Below are positions 6,808 to 14,478 of a DNA stretch of 18,531 nt, one piece after another. The notes beneath the pieces are model-generated. The model did not search any database. It was not told where the DNA came from and saw only the letters and a program-made list of their open reading frames with translations. Location: NCBI GenBank assembly GCA_038217425.1, contig JBBQPM010000131.1, positions 1 through 18,531 of the forward strand. The letters run 5' to 3'. How positions within the stretch are numbered: the first letter of the stretch is position 1; each line of letters opens with the position of its first letter. This DNA is from JAIEPT01 sp038217425. GTDB lineage: Bacteria; Planctomycetota; Planctomycetia; Gemmatales; Gemmataceae. Position numbers and translations under genes: made by a program.

Positions 6808-7779
6808 TCAGTTACTTCGCTTGGCCGGCTTCTCCTGCTCATACGCTTTCACAATCTGCTGCACGAGCGGATGGCGGACGATGTCTTTTTCGCCGAGGTA
6901 GATAATGCCGATTCGCTCGATATTTTGCAAGCGATGCACGGCGTCGACGAGCCCGCTTTTAAACGTCGGCGGTAAATCGACTTGTGTCACGTCCCCTGTT
7001 ACGATGATCTTGGAACCGTTTCCCATGCGCGTCAAAAACATCTTCATTTGCGAGATTGTCGTGTTCTGACCCTCGTCCAGGATGATCGCGGCCTGGTTCA
7101 GCGTGCGTCCGCGCATGTAGGCAAGCGGGGCAATCTCGATAATGTCGCTCTCCACGTACCGCTTCACTTGCTCGTGATCCATCATCTCGTTCAGCCCGTC
7201 GAACAGAGGCCTCAAATACGGGTTGATCTTTTCCTTGAGATCGCCGGGGAGAAAGCCGAGCCGTTCGCCGGCTTCGACGGCGGGGCGGACGAGGACGATG
7301 CGTTTGACGACGCCCTGTCGCAAGAGATTGACGGCCATGCCGACGGCGAGATAGGTCTTGCCGGTCCCCGCGGGGCCGATGGCGAAGACGAGGTCGTTAT
7401 CGCGCATGGCGTGGACGTAGCGCGCCTGCCCGTCGGTCCGGGGCCGAACGCTTTTGCCCCCCGCGCCTCCGAGCGGACTGGTCGGCACGGTGACGCCGAC
7501 GGTCTCCGCGCTGTCGCCGTGGACGATGGCGAGGACGATGCGAACGTTCTCGGGCGTCAGCGCTTCCTGCTTCTTGAGCATGTGCCGAAGCTCCTGGAAA
7601 GCGCGTTCAGCCTGGTCGACTTTTTCGGGTAGGCCTTCGATTTGGAGCACGTCGCCGCGCGCGATGATGCGCACCTGGAGCTGCTCGCGGATCATGCGTA
7701 GGAACTGATCGCGGGCGCCGAAGAGGAGGATGGCTTCGTCTTTGTCGAGATTGAGCGAGACGGTGGTGTCATTATTCAT
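6808..7779 (-). CDS. phoH: PhoH family ATPase (YbeZ-like)
   Basis: A 323-residue cytoplasmic P-loop protein. An N-terminal RNA-binding-like region (ILLFGARDQFLRMIREQL, residues 17-34) is followed by the ATPase core: Walker A GPAGTGKT at 135-142, the VRPAVEAGERLGFLPGD block, Walker B IILDEGQNTT with DEGQN at 235-239, and the TGDVTQVDLP motif at 261-270. These are hallmark PhoH/YbeZ sequences. In other bacteria YbeZ works with the rRNA-processing RNase YbeY. The phoH-then-pgpH order is conserved in Firmicutes and elsewhere, usually followed by ybeY; here ybeY is not next, since the HD gene ends at a repeat cluster. I choose ATG 7777-7779 (MNNDTTVSLN), as the frame's 20-residue upstream extension is Arg/Ser-rich and lies near the hairpin. 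The ribosome site is not evident. Confidence 0.95.
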   Translation of the reverse strand: MNNDTTVSLNLDKDEAILLFGARDQFLRMIREQLQVRIIARGDVLQIEGLPEKVDQAERAFQELRHMLKKQEALTPENVRIVLAIVHGDSAETVGVTVPTSPLGGAGGKSVRPRTDGQARYVHAMRDNDLVFAIGPAGTGKTYLAVGMAVNLLRQGVVKRIVLVRPAVEAGERLGFLPGDLKEKINPYLRPLFDGLNEMMDHEQVKRYVESDIIEIAPLAYMRGRTLNQAAIILDEGQNTTISQMKMFLTRMGNGSKIIVTGDVTQVDLPPTFKSGLVDAVHRLQNIERIGIIYLGEKDIVRHPLVQQIVKAYEQEKPAKRSN

Positions 7780-7830
7780 GAAGTCGGCTGCAAGTTGAGG
7801 TGAAGATCGAAGACACGAGACGTCACGTCC

Positions 7831-7885
7831 GTAGGGCAAGCGGCCTCGCTTGCCTTTCCGCAGGCAAGCGAGCCGCTTGCCCTAC
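7831..7885. repeat. Strong intergenic hairpin (GTAGGGCAAGCGGC family)
   Basis: Arms 7831-7855 and 7862-7885 are complementary over 24 pairs with one bulged C, closing a 6-nt loop (TTCCGC). It lies between the DUF1549/DUF1553 stop (7894) and the phoH start (7779), so on the minus strand it could terminate transcription from upstream. No T-tract follows on that strand, so it is more likely a REP-like repeat that may also attenuate or protect the message. Confidence 0.75.
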
Positions 7886-7893
7886 GAAATGCG

Positions 7894-10038
7894 CTAATGT
7901 CGCAATAGAAACTCGCCCAGGTTCATCAGCGCATATTGAAGGTCGTGGAGCCCGGTCGCGCGGTCCGGCAGTGATCCAAGATGCTTGACGACGATCTCGA
8001 GTTCGCGCGGCGACGGCCGGCGCGACAGCGTGGCCAGGTAAATCTCCTCGACTTGCGCCGGCACGCCTTGGAGTTTCTGCGCCGCGGCGACGCGCCCCTG
8101 AGGCGCCTTGATCTTCCCCAGCACCCCCGCATTGTTCAGTAGATGCAACATCTGAGTCAGCGAGGGATCCTCTTCGCGGGCGCATTCGCAGGAGACGTCG
8201 CGCACCGGCTTCGAAAACGCCTGCAAAAACGGATGGTTCACGCCCCCTTCCGGCAACTCGAGCGCCTTCGTCCCCAGCGGATACCCCTTGAACGGCTCCG
8301 CCACGTCGGTCGCTGACGAGATCGCGTCCAGGATTTGCTCGGCCGACAACATCCGAATGGCCGCCTTGACGAAGTAGCGATCCGGATCGGCTGCGAACTC
8401 CGAAAGCTTGGGAGCGCCCGTGCTGGCGAGCTGATACGTGCTCGAGTTGAGAATGTGCCGAATGATCGGCTTGAGGCGATACCCCGACTTCACAAAATCC
8501 TTGGCGAGTAGATCGAGCAGATCGGGATTGGACGGCGGATTGGTGTCGCGGAAATCGTCGACCGGATCGACGATGCCCCTGCCGATCAGGTGATACCAGA
8601 CGCGATTGACAACCGCAGGCGCAAAGTGTCGGTTCTCGGACGCAGTCAGCCAATCGGCGAGCCGAACTCGGCGATCGTCGTCATTGGACATCGTGCCGGG
8701 AGAAACGCCGAACGCGATCGGCTCTTGCTTCTTCTTGGTCGTCGGGTGATTGATTTCCTTGCCGGGCTGAAGATAGACGATTTCGTCGTCGAGGCCGAAC
8801 TTGGCGCCCTTGAACTGAACCTGGGAAAAGAAGGCGGAGAGGCCGTAGTAATCGGTTTGCGTGATCGCTTCGAACGGATGATTATGGCACTTGGCGCACT
8901 GCATGCGGATGCCGAGGAAGTGCTGAGCGAACGACTCGGCCGCCTCGTCCGGGGTGCGCGCGACGCGATAGAAGTTCGCGGCCGGCTTGTGCAGCGTATT
9001 CCCCAGCCCGGTGAGCAACTCGCGGGCAAACTGATCCATCGGGCGATCCTCGGCCATCGTGCGGACGAGGTAGCGATGGAAACTGTGCACGCCGCGGGTG
9101 CTGATGGTCGTCGGACTGCCGCGCAGGACGTCGGCCCAGCGCAGCGCCCAGAACGAGGCGTACTCTTCGCGTTCAAGGAGCTGATCGATCAGCCTGGCCC
9201 TTTTCGCGGTGTCTTTGGAATCGAGAAACGACCTGGCTTCGGCGGGAGTCGGGAGCACGCCGAGCGTATCGAGATAGACGCGGCGCAGGAAGACGTCGTC
9301 GGAGCAGAGGGGCGCCGGGTTGAGCTGGAGTTCCTTCTGCTTGGCGAAGATGGCCCGATCGATGTCGTTGGCGGCGGGGGGCGACGCGAAGACGAACGTC
9401 GGGTCGGCCTTCACGTAGGCGAGCCGAACGCTGCGAATGTGATCGAGGTAGCGCACGAGGACGGCCGCCTCGCCGGTCTTGGTGAACTCGACAAAACCGT
9501 TACTTGTGACAGTGGCGCAGCCGACGTTGTTGAGACTGAAGACCGCGAGATCGGTGACGTCGCGCACTTCGCCCGATTTGAAATGAGCTCTGACCGCGAC
9601 CTGCCGCTCTGGCGACTTCAAATTCTCGCGTTCCGGCGTCACCTCGAGCTTGACGATCGGCGACGGGCCTTCGTCCTTGCATCCCTCGGCCACCCAGCGC
9701 AGCAAGACTTTGTACGAAGAATCGCCCGCCTTCATCATCACGCCCCCCTGGTGGGCGACCTTACCGGTCCCTTTGAGGAGAAACAGGCTATTTTCGGGGC
9801 GTACGCGATCGATGCGTCGGCCGTTCTCCGCCCGGGCGAGCGTGTGGATATCGACGTCGGGATCGAAGCCGCGCAGGCTCAGGCGAAAGCCGTTCTTGCC
9901 CTGCGGCGACCCGTGACACGCCCCTTGATTGCAGCCGGCGCGCGACAGGGCCGCGATGACGTCGGTGCGGAAATCGACGGGCCGCTCCTGGGCGGAGGCC
10001 GTGGCGCACGTGAGCAACAGAGTGAGTATTCGCCGCAT
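7894..10038 (-). CDS. Planctomycete cytochrome-type protein with Big_2-like, DUF1549 and DUF1553 domains
   Basis: A 714-residue exported protein. Residues 1-16 are a signal peptide (MRRILTLLLTCATASA). Next comes a PSCyt-like segment with CNQGACHG, a CX4CH motif (C36, C41, H42), then KNGFRLSLRGFDP. Residues ~128-210 resemble a bacterial Ig-like (Big_2) domain. DUF1549 covers about 225-430 and includes a classical CXXCH heme motif, CAKCH, at 381-385. DUF1553 occupies about 455-705 (ENRHFAPAVVNRVWYHLIGRG; LNSSTYQLAS). Such proteins are expanded in Planctomycetota; their function is unproven, with heme binding and surface or periplasmic redox or degradative roles suggested. ATG 10036-10038 is preceded by CAGGAA at good spacing and by a TATAAT box. 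It lies downstream of the PPC-domain gene on the same strand, a common pairing. Confidence 0.95.
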   Translation of the reverse strand: MRRILTLLLTCATASAQERPVDFRTDVIAALSRAGCNQGACHGSPQGKNGFRLSLRGFDPDVDIHTLARAENGRRIDRVRPENSLFLLKGTGKVAHQGGVMMKAGDSSYKVLLRWVAEGCKDEGPSPIVKLEVTPERENLKSPERQVAVRAHFKSGEVRDVTDLAVFSLNNVGCATVTSNGFVEFTKTGEAAVLVRYLDHIRSVRLAYVKADPTFVFASPPAANDIDRAIFAKQKELQLNPAPLCSDDVFLRRVYLDTLGVLPTPAEARSFLDSKDTAKRARLIDQLLEREEYASFWALRWADVLRGSPTTISTRGVHSFHRYLVRTMAEDRPMDQFARELLTGLGNTLHKPAANFYRVARTPDEAAESFAQHFLGIRMQCAKCHNHPFEAITQTDYYGLSAFFSQVQFKGAKFGLDDEIVYLQPGKEINHPTTKKKQEPIAFGVSPGTMSNDDDRRVRLADWLTASENRHFAPAVVNRVWYHLIGRGIVDPVDDFRDTNPPSNPDLLDLLAKDFVKSGYRLKPIIRHILNSSTYQLASTGAPKLSEFAADPDRYFVKAAIRMLSAEQILDAISSATDVAEPFKGYPLGTKALELPEGGVNHPFLQAFSKPVRDVSCECAREEDPSLTQMLHLLNNAGVLGKIKAPQGRVAAAQKLQGVPAQVEEIYLATLSRRPSPRELEIVVKHLGSLPDRATGLHDLQYALMNLGEFLLRH

Positions 10039-10067
10039 ATGGTGGGTTCCTGAGGGAGGGAACGTGC

Positions 10068-10073
10068 ATTATA
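10068..10073 (-). promoter_or_regulatory. Candidate -10 box for the DUF1549/DUF1553 gene
   Basis: On the minus strand these bases read TATAAT, a perfect -10 consensus in otherwise GC-rich DNA, 29 bases before the ATG with a ribosome site in between. No good -35 element is seen at 16-18 bases, so the call rests on the -10 alone. Confidence 0.4.
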
Positions 10074-10099
10074 CTCGATCGCAACGGTTCATGCACCTC

Positions 10100-10141
10100 T
10101 TCGTTTAGCGTTCGCACGAACTCATGCGTGCGCTAAACGAA
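10100..10141. repeat. Palindrome with TCGTTTAGCG ends
   Basis: Arms 10100-10110 and 10131-10141 are perfectly complementary over 11 bp around a 20-nt loop that itself has partial pairing (CACG with CGTG). It occupies the gap between the PPC gene and the cytochrome-type gene and shares the GTTTAGC terminus with the palindrome at 12427-12527. It could act as a terminator for the PPC gene but has no T-tract. Confidence 0.6.
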
Positions 10142-10151
10142 TCGGCCGGGA

Positions 10152-12410
10152 TCACTTCTTCGCCGGCTTGGGCGGCGGGGCGGGTTTAGGAACGTCGACC
10201 TCGATGCGTCCGCCGCGGAGTTCCTCTTCGAAACCGGAGACGAGGCCCGACGACGTGAAGTTCAGGTTCACCCTACCCGGCATGCGGTCGAGCGGGACGC
10301 CGATCTCCATTTCGACGCTCGTCTGCCCGCGTGGGATGACGACCTTTTCGGGGTACGTCATGCCCGGCGTGAAATTGAACAGCACCTCGACGTCGCCGTC
10401 GAACGTCTTGAGGCGATCGACCTTGAGCAGCACCTTTGTGGAGATCCGCGGATTGAGCGTGACTTTCGCCGGCTCCGGCGTGACGGTGAAGGCACTGCGG
10501 ACGTCGAGTTCGAAGGTGCGCGTGAGCGCGATCTTGCGTTCGCCGACGACGCCGACGCCGGTCACTTCGACGCGATGTTTGGTGAGGTTCGTGAGGATTT
10601 TCGAGTGGATGGACCCTTTGGCCTCGCCGAACTCGGCATAGACGCGCGTGCGGCCTTCTTCTTTCGGTGCGATCTGGCCCCCCTTGGCGGAGAACGTGAT
10701 CGGCCCTTTGAAATCGGCGACGCGATCGATGACGATCGGATACTCGACGTGCTGATAGCGGGCGAGCGTGAGCTGCGGTTCGGGGAGTTCCATTGTGAAC
10801 GGGCTGGCAGGCGTTACTTGGACGGCGAACCGATCTGTGAGCGACGGCGGTAGACGCCGTTGATCCTCGCGCAGCGCGTGAACAATGAGATCGACGTTGA
10901 CCGTGAGGCGATCGATCAGGGGCTTGGTGAGAACGAACGCTGCGTACGAATTTTTGCCGTCCGTGCTGACGTGAGCAATGATCTTGGGGCTAGAAAGGCC
11001 CAGCGGCGCATCGTTGAGGGCACTTAGCTTACATACGACAGAGTTAACGCCCTCGGGAATCTCCGTCGGAGTCAGTGTCAACCAACGTGGAGCATTTTCC
11101 AGCGTCAGCGTCACCGGCCCGGAATAGTCGCTTCGCGTCACTGTGATCGGGATTGGTTGATAGCTGCCTTTAGGAATGGACAGTGCTTCAACTTCCGCAA
11201 ACGCCTTCACGCGCGCGAGCGGCGCACTTACGTCGAGGCGATAGATATGGGCAGGCCCCCCGTCTCGATTGACGTCGCGCACTCGCAAGCCGTAAATGCC
11301 GTCCTTGTTCGCGGTGATATCGAGCGTGATCTCCTCCTGAGGATTTTCGGTAACGCGCCGAGTCTCCTTACCGGTCGCGTCTACGGTCGCCAGTTCCAAG
11401 TCCGCAGGAGAATTGAGAGATCGAGCCTCGGCACGGACCGTCAGCTTTTGGCCCTTGAGCATCTCGAGACGATAGTGGTGCACGTCGCCCGGCTTGCGAA
11501 GAACGCCGTACGCTGCGCCTGGAAACTTGATGAGCGTGGCCGTATCCATGGTATTGCCTGGTGCTTCATGTTGCGTAACCGTTCCGAAATGGGTTCGGTC
11601 GAGCGGAATCCACGATGAACCTTCATCCTCCTTTCGGCGAATGCCCCCGGCGCCGTCAACCACTGTCACCGGGACATTGTTCAGTTCGGGCAATTGCACC
11701 AAAACCTTCTCGTCCATCGAGACCGGAACGGCAACGCGAGCGGCGGGGAATTTCCCCATCCGCAGCACGTACAACCCATGCTCCGACCCCATGAATCGCG
11801 CGTCGCGCACCTCGACATAGTACGTCCCCGCCTTGGCAAACGTATGCTCGAAGCGAAAGTCGAAGTAGAGCCCCGCATCGTTGTCGCGCTCGGCGACGAA
11901 CTTTCCCTGGGCGTCGCGAATCGTCAGCAGCGGATCGACGTCTTTACCGAGACGATTGCCAACGATCTCGAACGAAACCGATTGCCCCGCTTTCACCTCG
12001 ATGGCGTAGCGATCGACCTCGCCCTCGCGGAATCGGCTCCAGAGCGACGCGGGGAGTTCGACTTTGCCGGCCGCTGGCCGAACGGGGAGATCGTCGATCA
12101 AAAACAGGGCAGCGTTCGCCAATCCATCGACGCTCGCCAGACGCAAACCCGCAACGCCGACGGGCGCACCCTTGTCGACGACGACGTCGAGCACCGCCCT
12201 CGTCGCAGACGATTCGATCGGCGTCGCCTTGATCGCGTGTAGCGGTAGGCTCGTCCAAAGATCGAGCGCCTTGCCGAAACCGGACCCCACGAGGGTGACG
12301 CGCGTCGTCTTGCCTTGCTGCCAGACCGGCGGCTCAATGCGTTCGACGAATCCCTGGGCGTGACATAGGGATGTCACGGTCAAACACAGCACGGACAATA
12401 CTCGTATCAT
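10152..12410 (-). CDS. Secreted planctomycete protein with PPC (pre-peptidase C-terminal) domains
   Basis: A 752-residue exported protein. The signal peptide is MIRVLSVLCLTVTSLCHA with probable cleavage after residue 18. Residues ~19-110 look like an IPT/TIG-like beta domain (IEPPVWQQGKTTRVTLVGSGFG). Two PPC-like beta-sandwich domains follow, at about 117-218 (EGEVDRYAIEVKAGQSVSFEI; GTYYVEVRDARF) and 297-395 (GDVHHYRLEMLKGQKLTVRA; GIYGLRVRDVNRDGG). The C-terminal half is more all-beta repeats without catalytic motif. The last residues, PKPAPPPKPAKK, are a Pro/Lys tail. PPC-domain proteins regularly accompany DUF1549/DUF1553 proteins in planctomycetes, as here. Likely role: periplasmic or surface binding protein; the ligand is unknown. 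ATG 12408-12410 is the only start that leaves the signal peptide intact; the ribosome site is weak. Confidence 0.92.
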   Translation of the reverse strand: MIRVLSVLCLTVTSLCHAQGFVERIEPPVWQQGKTTRVTLVGSGFGKALDLWTSLPLHAIKATPIESSATRAVLDVVVDKGAPVGVAGLRLASVDGLANAALFLIDDLPVRPAAGKVELPASLWSRFREGEVDRYAIEVKAGQSVSFEIVGNRLGKDVDPLLTIRDAQGKFVAERDNDAGLYFDFRFEHTFAKAGTYYVEVRDARFMGSEHGLYVLRMGKFPAARVAVPVSMDEKVLVQLPELNNVPVTVVDGAGGIRRKEDEGSSWIPLDRTHFGTVTQHEAPGNTMDTATLIKFPGAAYGVLRKPGDVHHYRLEMLKGQKLTVRAEARSLNSPADLELATVDATGKETRRVTENPQEEITLDITANKDGIYGLRVRDVNRDGGPAHIYRLDVSAPLARVKAFAEVEALSIPKGSYQPIPITVTRSDYSGPVTLTLENAPRWLTLTPTEIPEGVNSVVCKLSALNDAPLGLSSPKIIAHVSTDGKNSYAAFVLTKPLIDRLTVNVDLIVHALREDQRRLPPSLTDRFAVQVTPASPFTMELPEPQLTLARYQHVEYPIVIDRVADFKGPITFSAKGGQIAPKEEGRTRVYAEFGEAKGSIHSKILTNLTKHRVEVTGVGVVGERKIALTRTFELDVRSAFTVTPEPAKVTLNPRISTKVLLKVDRLKTFDGDVEVLFNFTPGMTYPEKVVIPRGQTSVEMEIGVPLDRMPGRVNLNFTSSGLVSGFEEELRGGRIEVDVPKPAPPPKPAKK

Positions 12411-12426
12411 GTTTGGTTCCGATCTC

Positions 12427-12527
12427 GTTTAGCCGCCGCGCCCTCGCGGCGCGGACGTGTTCCCGAATGACGATGCAACCAAATGACGCGTCGTGCCCGC
12501 GCCGCCAGGAGGAGACGGCGGCTAAAC
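12427..12527. repeat. Inverted repeat with GTTTAGCCGCCG ends
   Basis: The 12-mer GTTTAGCCGCCG at 12427-12438 is mirrored exactly by CGGCGGCTAAAC at 12516-12527. The interior holds further GC-rich self-complementary pieces (CGCGCCCTCGCGGCGCG). It fills the gap between the Dabb gene stop and the PPC gene start. It looks like a small non-autonomous palindromic element related at its ends to the one at 10100-10141. Confidence 0.7.
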
Positions 12528-12528
12528 C

Positions 12529-12840
12529 TCATCCCACATCCGCATCGAAGACGCGGACGGTCTTCCAGTTGTGCTTGTTCTCGAGGATGAAATCCTGATG
12601 CCGGGGCGCCGACTGGTAGGCGTCGTGGTCGGCCATTGATGCGAAGATCACAATCAGCGCAACGTCGTAGTCGAGGTCGTTGACCGAACGGCGCAGATCC
12701 TGGTTGCAGGGCCCGGCGGCGAAGTAGAGCGTGCCGGGATGGCCGGTCAGATACTTCCGGCAGGCTTCCACCAGATGCAGTACGCTGGCAGGGCTGTTGT
12801 CGTAGAGCGTGAAGTAGACGTTGTGAGCCAACTGGGGCAT
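12529..12840 (-). CDS. Dabb (stress-responsive alpha/beta-barrel) domain protein
   Basis: A 103-residue cytoplasmic protein that is a single Dabb domain, ferredoxin-like and dimeric. Typical features are the N-terminal HNVYFTLYDN strand, the helix with KYLTGH, the central RSVNDLDYDVALIVIFAS and the C-terminal YQSAPRHQDFILENKHNW segment with the conserved H-x2-F pattern. Homologues were first linked to plant stress and to polyketide cyclisation or degradation, and the bacterial ones are mostly uncharacterised. The start ATG 12838-12840 is preceded by GGGAG at good spacing. It is divergent from glgA, 84 bases away. Confidence 0.88.
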   Translation of the reverse strand: MPQLAHNVYFTLYDNSPASVLHLVEACRKYLTGHPGTLYFAAGPCNQDLRRSVNDLDYDVALIVIFASMADHDAYQSAPRHQDFILENKHNWKTVRVFDADVG

Positions 12841-12888
12841 GGCGGGTCTCCCGGAAATGCGATTTCCCTCTCATCTTATGAGGGCCGC

Positions 12889-12916
12889 TTGGAAAAGTCT
12901 GGTCCAAACCTACATT
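12889..12916 (+). promoter_or_regulatory. Weak candidate promoter for glgA
   Basis: TTGGAA (12889-12894) and TACATT (12911-12916) are separated by 16 bases, each matching 4 of 6 sigma-70 consensus positions. Transcription would begin almost at the ATG 12925, which fits the absence of a ribosome site. This is a by-eye match and may be chance. Confidence 0.25.
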
Positions 12917-12924
12917 ACAGCATC

Positions 12925-14445
12925 ATGCGGGCGTTATTCGTATCCTCGGAAGTCACGGGCTTCGCCAAGACCGGCGGACTCGCGGACGTGTCGGCTTCGC
13001 TGCCGCCGGCGCTCAAAGAGCGCGGCGTCGACATCGCTGTCATCATGCCGCTATACCGGAGCGTGCGCGAGGGGCCGCACCGCCTGGAACCAACGCCGCA
13101 CGTCGTCCGCGTCTCCCTCGGCAATCGTTTGGCCGAGGGCGCCATCTGGAAATCGACGCTGCCGGGGACGGAGATTCCCGTCTATCTCGTCGAGAACGCC
13201 AAGTACTTCGAGCGCGACAACCCGGCGACGGGGGCCTCGCTGTACACGTTCACGGACGCCGCCGGCGTGAAGTCGGATTACGGCGACAACTGCGAGCGTT
13301 TCATCTTCTTTTGCCGGGCGGTCCTCGAGGCGATTCCGCTCCTCAATTTTTGGCCTGAGATTATTCACCACAACGACTGGCAGACGGCGCCCATCGCCGT
13401 TTTTCTGCGCGAGAACTATGCCCGGCTCGGCAAAGAGACCTGGCGACGCAAATACGAATCTATCCGGACGCTTCTTACCCTACACAATCTCGGGTATCAG
13501 GGGAATTTCTGGTATCACGACTGGTTCATGCTCAATTTGCCTGGCCATGTTTGGCATCCCGATCTGCTTGAGTTTCACGGCAACATTAGCTTCCTCAAGG
13601 GGGGGCTGGTTTACGCCGACGCGCTGAACGCCGTCAGCCCGACATACGCGCGCGAGATCCAGACCACGCTCTACGGCCACGGCATGCACGGAGTCTTGAT
13701 GCGGCGAGGGTCGGCTCTCACCGGCATCGTCAATGGCATCGACGCCAGGACCTGGAACCCGGCAACCGATCCGTATTTGGCTGCAAATTACGACGAAACC
13801 TCGCTGGGGGTCGGCAAGGCGCGTTGCAAGCAGGCGCTTCAGCAACGGTTCGGCCTGGAAGTCGACCCGGCGATCCCGCTCCTGGGCGTCGTGTCGCGCC
13901 TGGCCACGCAGAAAGGCTTCGATCTGCTCCAACAGATCGCGCCATACTTGTTGCAGCAGCGACTTCAACTCGTCCTCCTGGGCCAGGGCGAGGCCGTCTA
14001 TGAATCGTTCTTTCACGATCTTCACGTGCATCATCCGTCCCGCGTCGGCTTGGCCGTCGACCTCAGCGAACCGATTGCGCACCAGATCGAGGCCGGGGCG
14101 GATATGTTTCTGATGCCCAGCGCCTATGAGCCGTGCGGGCTCAATCAACTCTACAGTCTGCGTTACGGCACCGTCCCCGTCGTTCGCGCAACCGGAGGCC
14201 TGGCGGATACCGTCGTCGACGCCACGCTTGAGAATATGATTCACGGCAAGGCAACAGGTTTTACCTTCGTCTCCTACGCCGGCGACGCTTTCTTCGGCGC
14301 CCTGCAGCGGGCGCTCGAAATGTACCGCCTGCAGCCCGCGTTTTGGCGGCAGCTTCAGGTGACCGGCATGAAGCAAGATTGGTCCTGGAACCGCAGCGCC
14401 GCCGAGTACGTGAAGCTTTACGGCGAACTGCTCGCCGGCGTTTAG
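12925..14445 (+). CDS. glgA: Glycogen (starch) synthase, GT5 family
   Basis: A 506-residue enzyme of the usual GlgA length. It transfers glucose from ADP-glucose (or UDP-glucose) to the growing alpha-1,4-glucan. The N-terminal GT5 signature KTGGLADV is at residues 15-22. Other family blocks are IIHHNDWQTAPIAVFL, TLHNLGYQG, NAVSPTYAREI and NGIDARTWNPATD. In the C-terminal Rossmann domain, VSRLATQKGFDLL gives the donor-binding R325 and K330, and PSAYEPCGLNQ gives the catalytic-type Glu at 402. ATG 12925 fits the conserved MRALFVSSEV start; the frame is open further upstream but that would overlap the divergent Dabb gene. There is no ribosome site. No other glycogen gene is adjacent; an M48 protease gene follows after 33 bases. 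Confidence 0.96.
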   Translation: MRALFVSSEVTGFAKTGGLADVSASLPPALKERGVDIAVIMPLYRSVREGPHRLEPTPHVVRVSLGNRLAEGAIWKSTLPGTEIPVYLVENAKYFERDNPATGASLYTFTDAAGVKSDYGDNCERFIFFCRAVLEAIPLLNFWPEIIHHNDWQTAPIAVFLRENYARLGKETWRRKYESIRTLLTLHNLGYQGNFWYHDWFMLNLPGHVWHPDLLEFHGNISFLKGGLVYADALNAVSPTYAREIQTTLYGHGMHGVLMRRGSALTGIVNGIDARTWNPATDPYLAANYDETSLGVGKARCKQALQQRFGLEVDPAIPLLGVVSRLATQKGFDLLQQIAPYLLQQRLQLVLLGQGEAVYESFFHDLHVHHPSRVGLAVDLSEPIAHQIEAGADMFLMPSAYEPCGLNQLYSLRYGTVPVVRATGGLADTVVDATLENMIHGKATGFTFVSYAGDAFFGALQRALEMYRLQPAFWRQLQVTGMKQDWSWNRSAAEYVKLYGELLAGV

Positions 14446-14478
14446 CGAAACGAATGTCATTCACGGCAGGGTCCGTTC

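Noticed and set aside
8590..10053. A 487-codon plus-strand open frame opposite the DUF1549/DUF1553 gene
   Set aside because: It is antisense to a protein with clear domains, has biased Arg/Glu/Val-rich composition and shows no known motif; long antisense frames are expected in high-GC DNA.
12841..12924. Regulatory hairpin CTCAT-CTT-ATGAG between the Dabb gene and glgA
   Set aside because: A 5-bp stem is too short to distinguish from chance.
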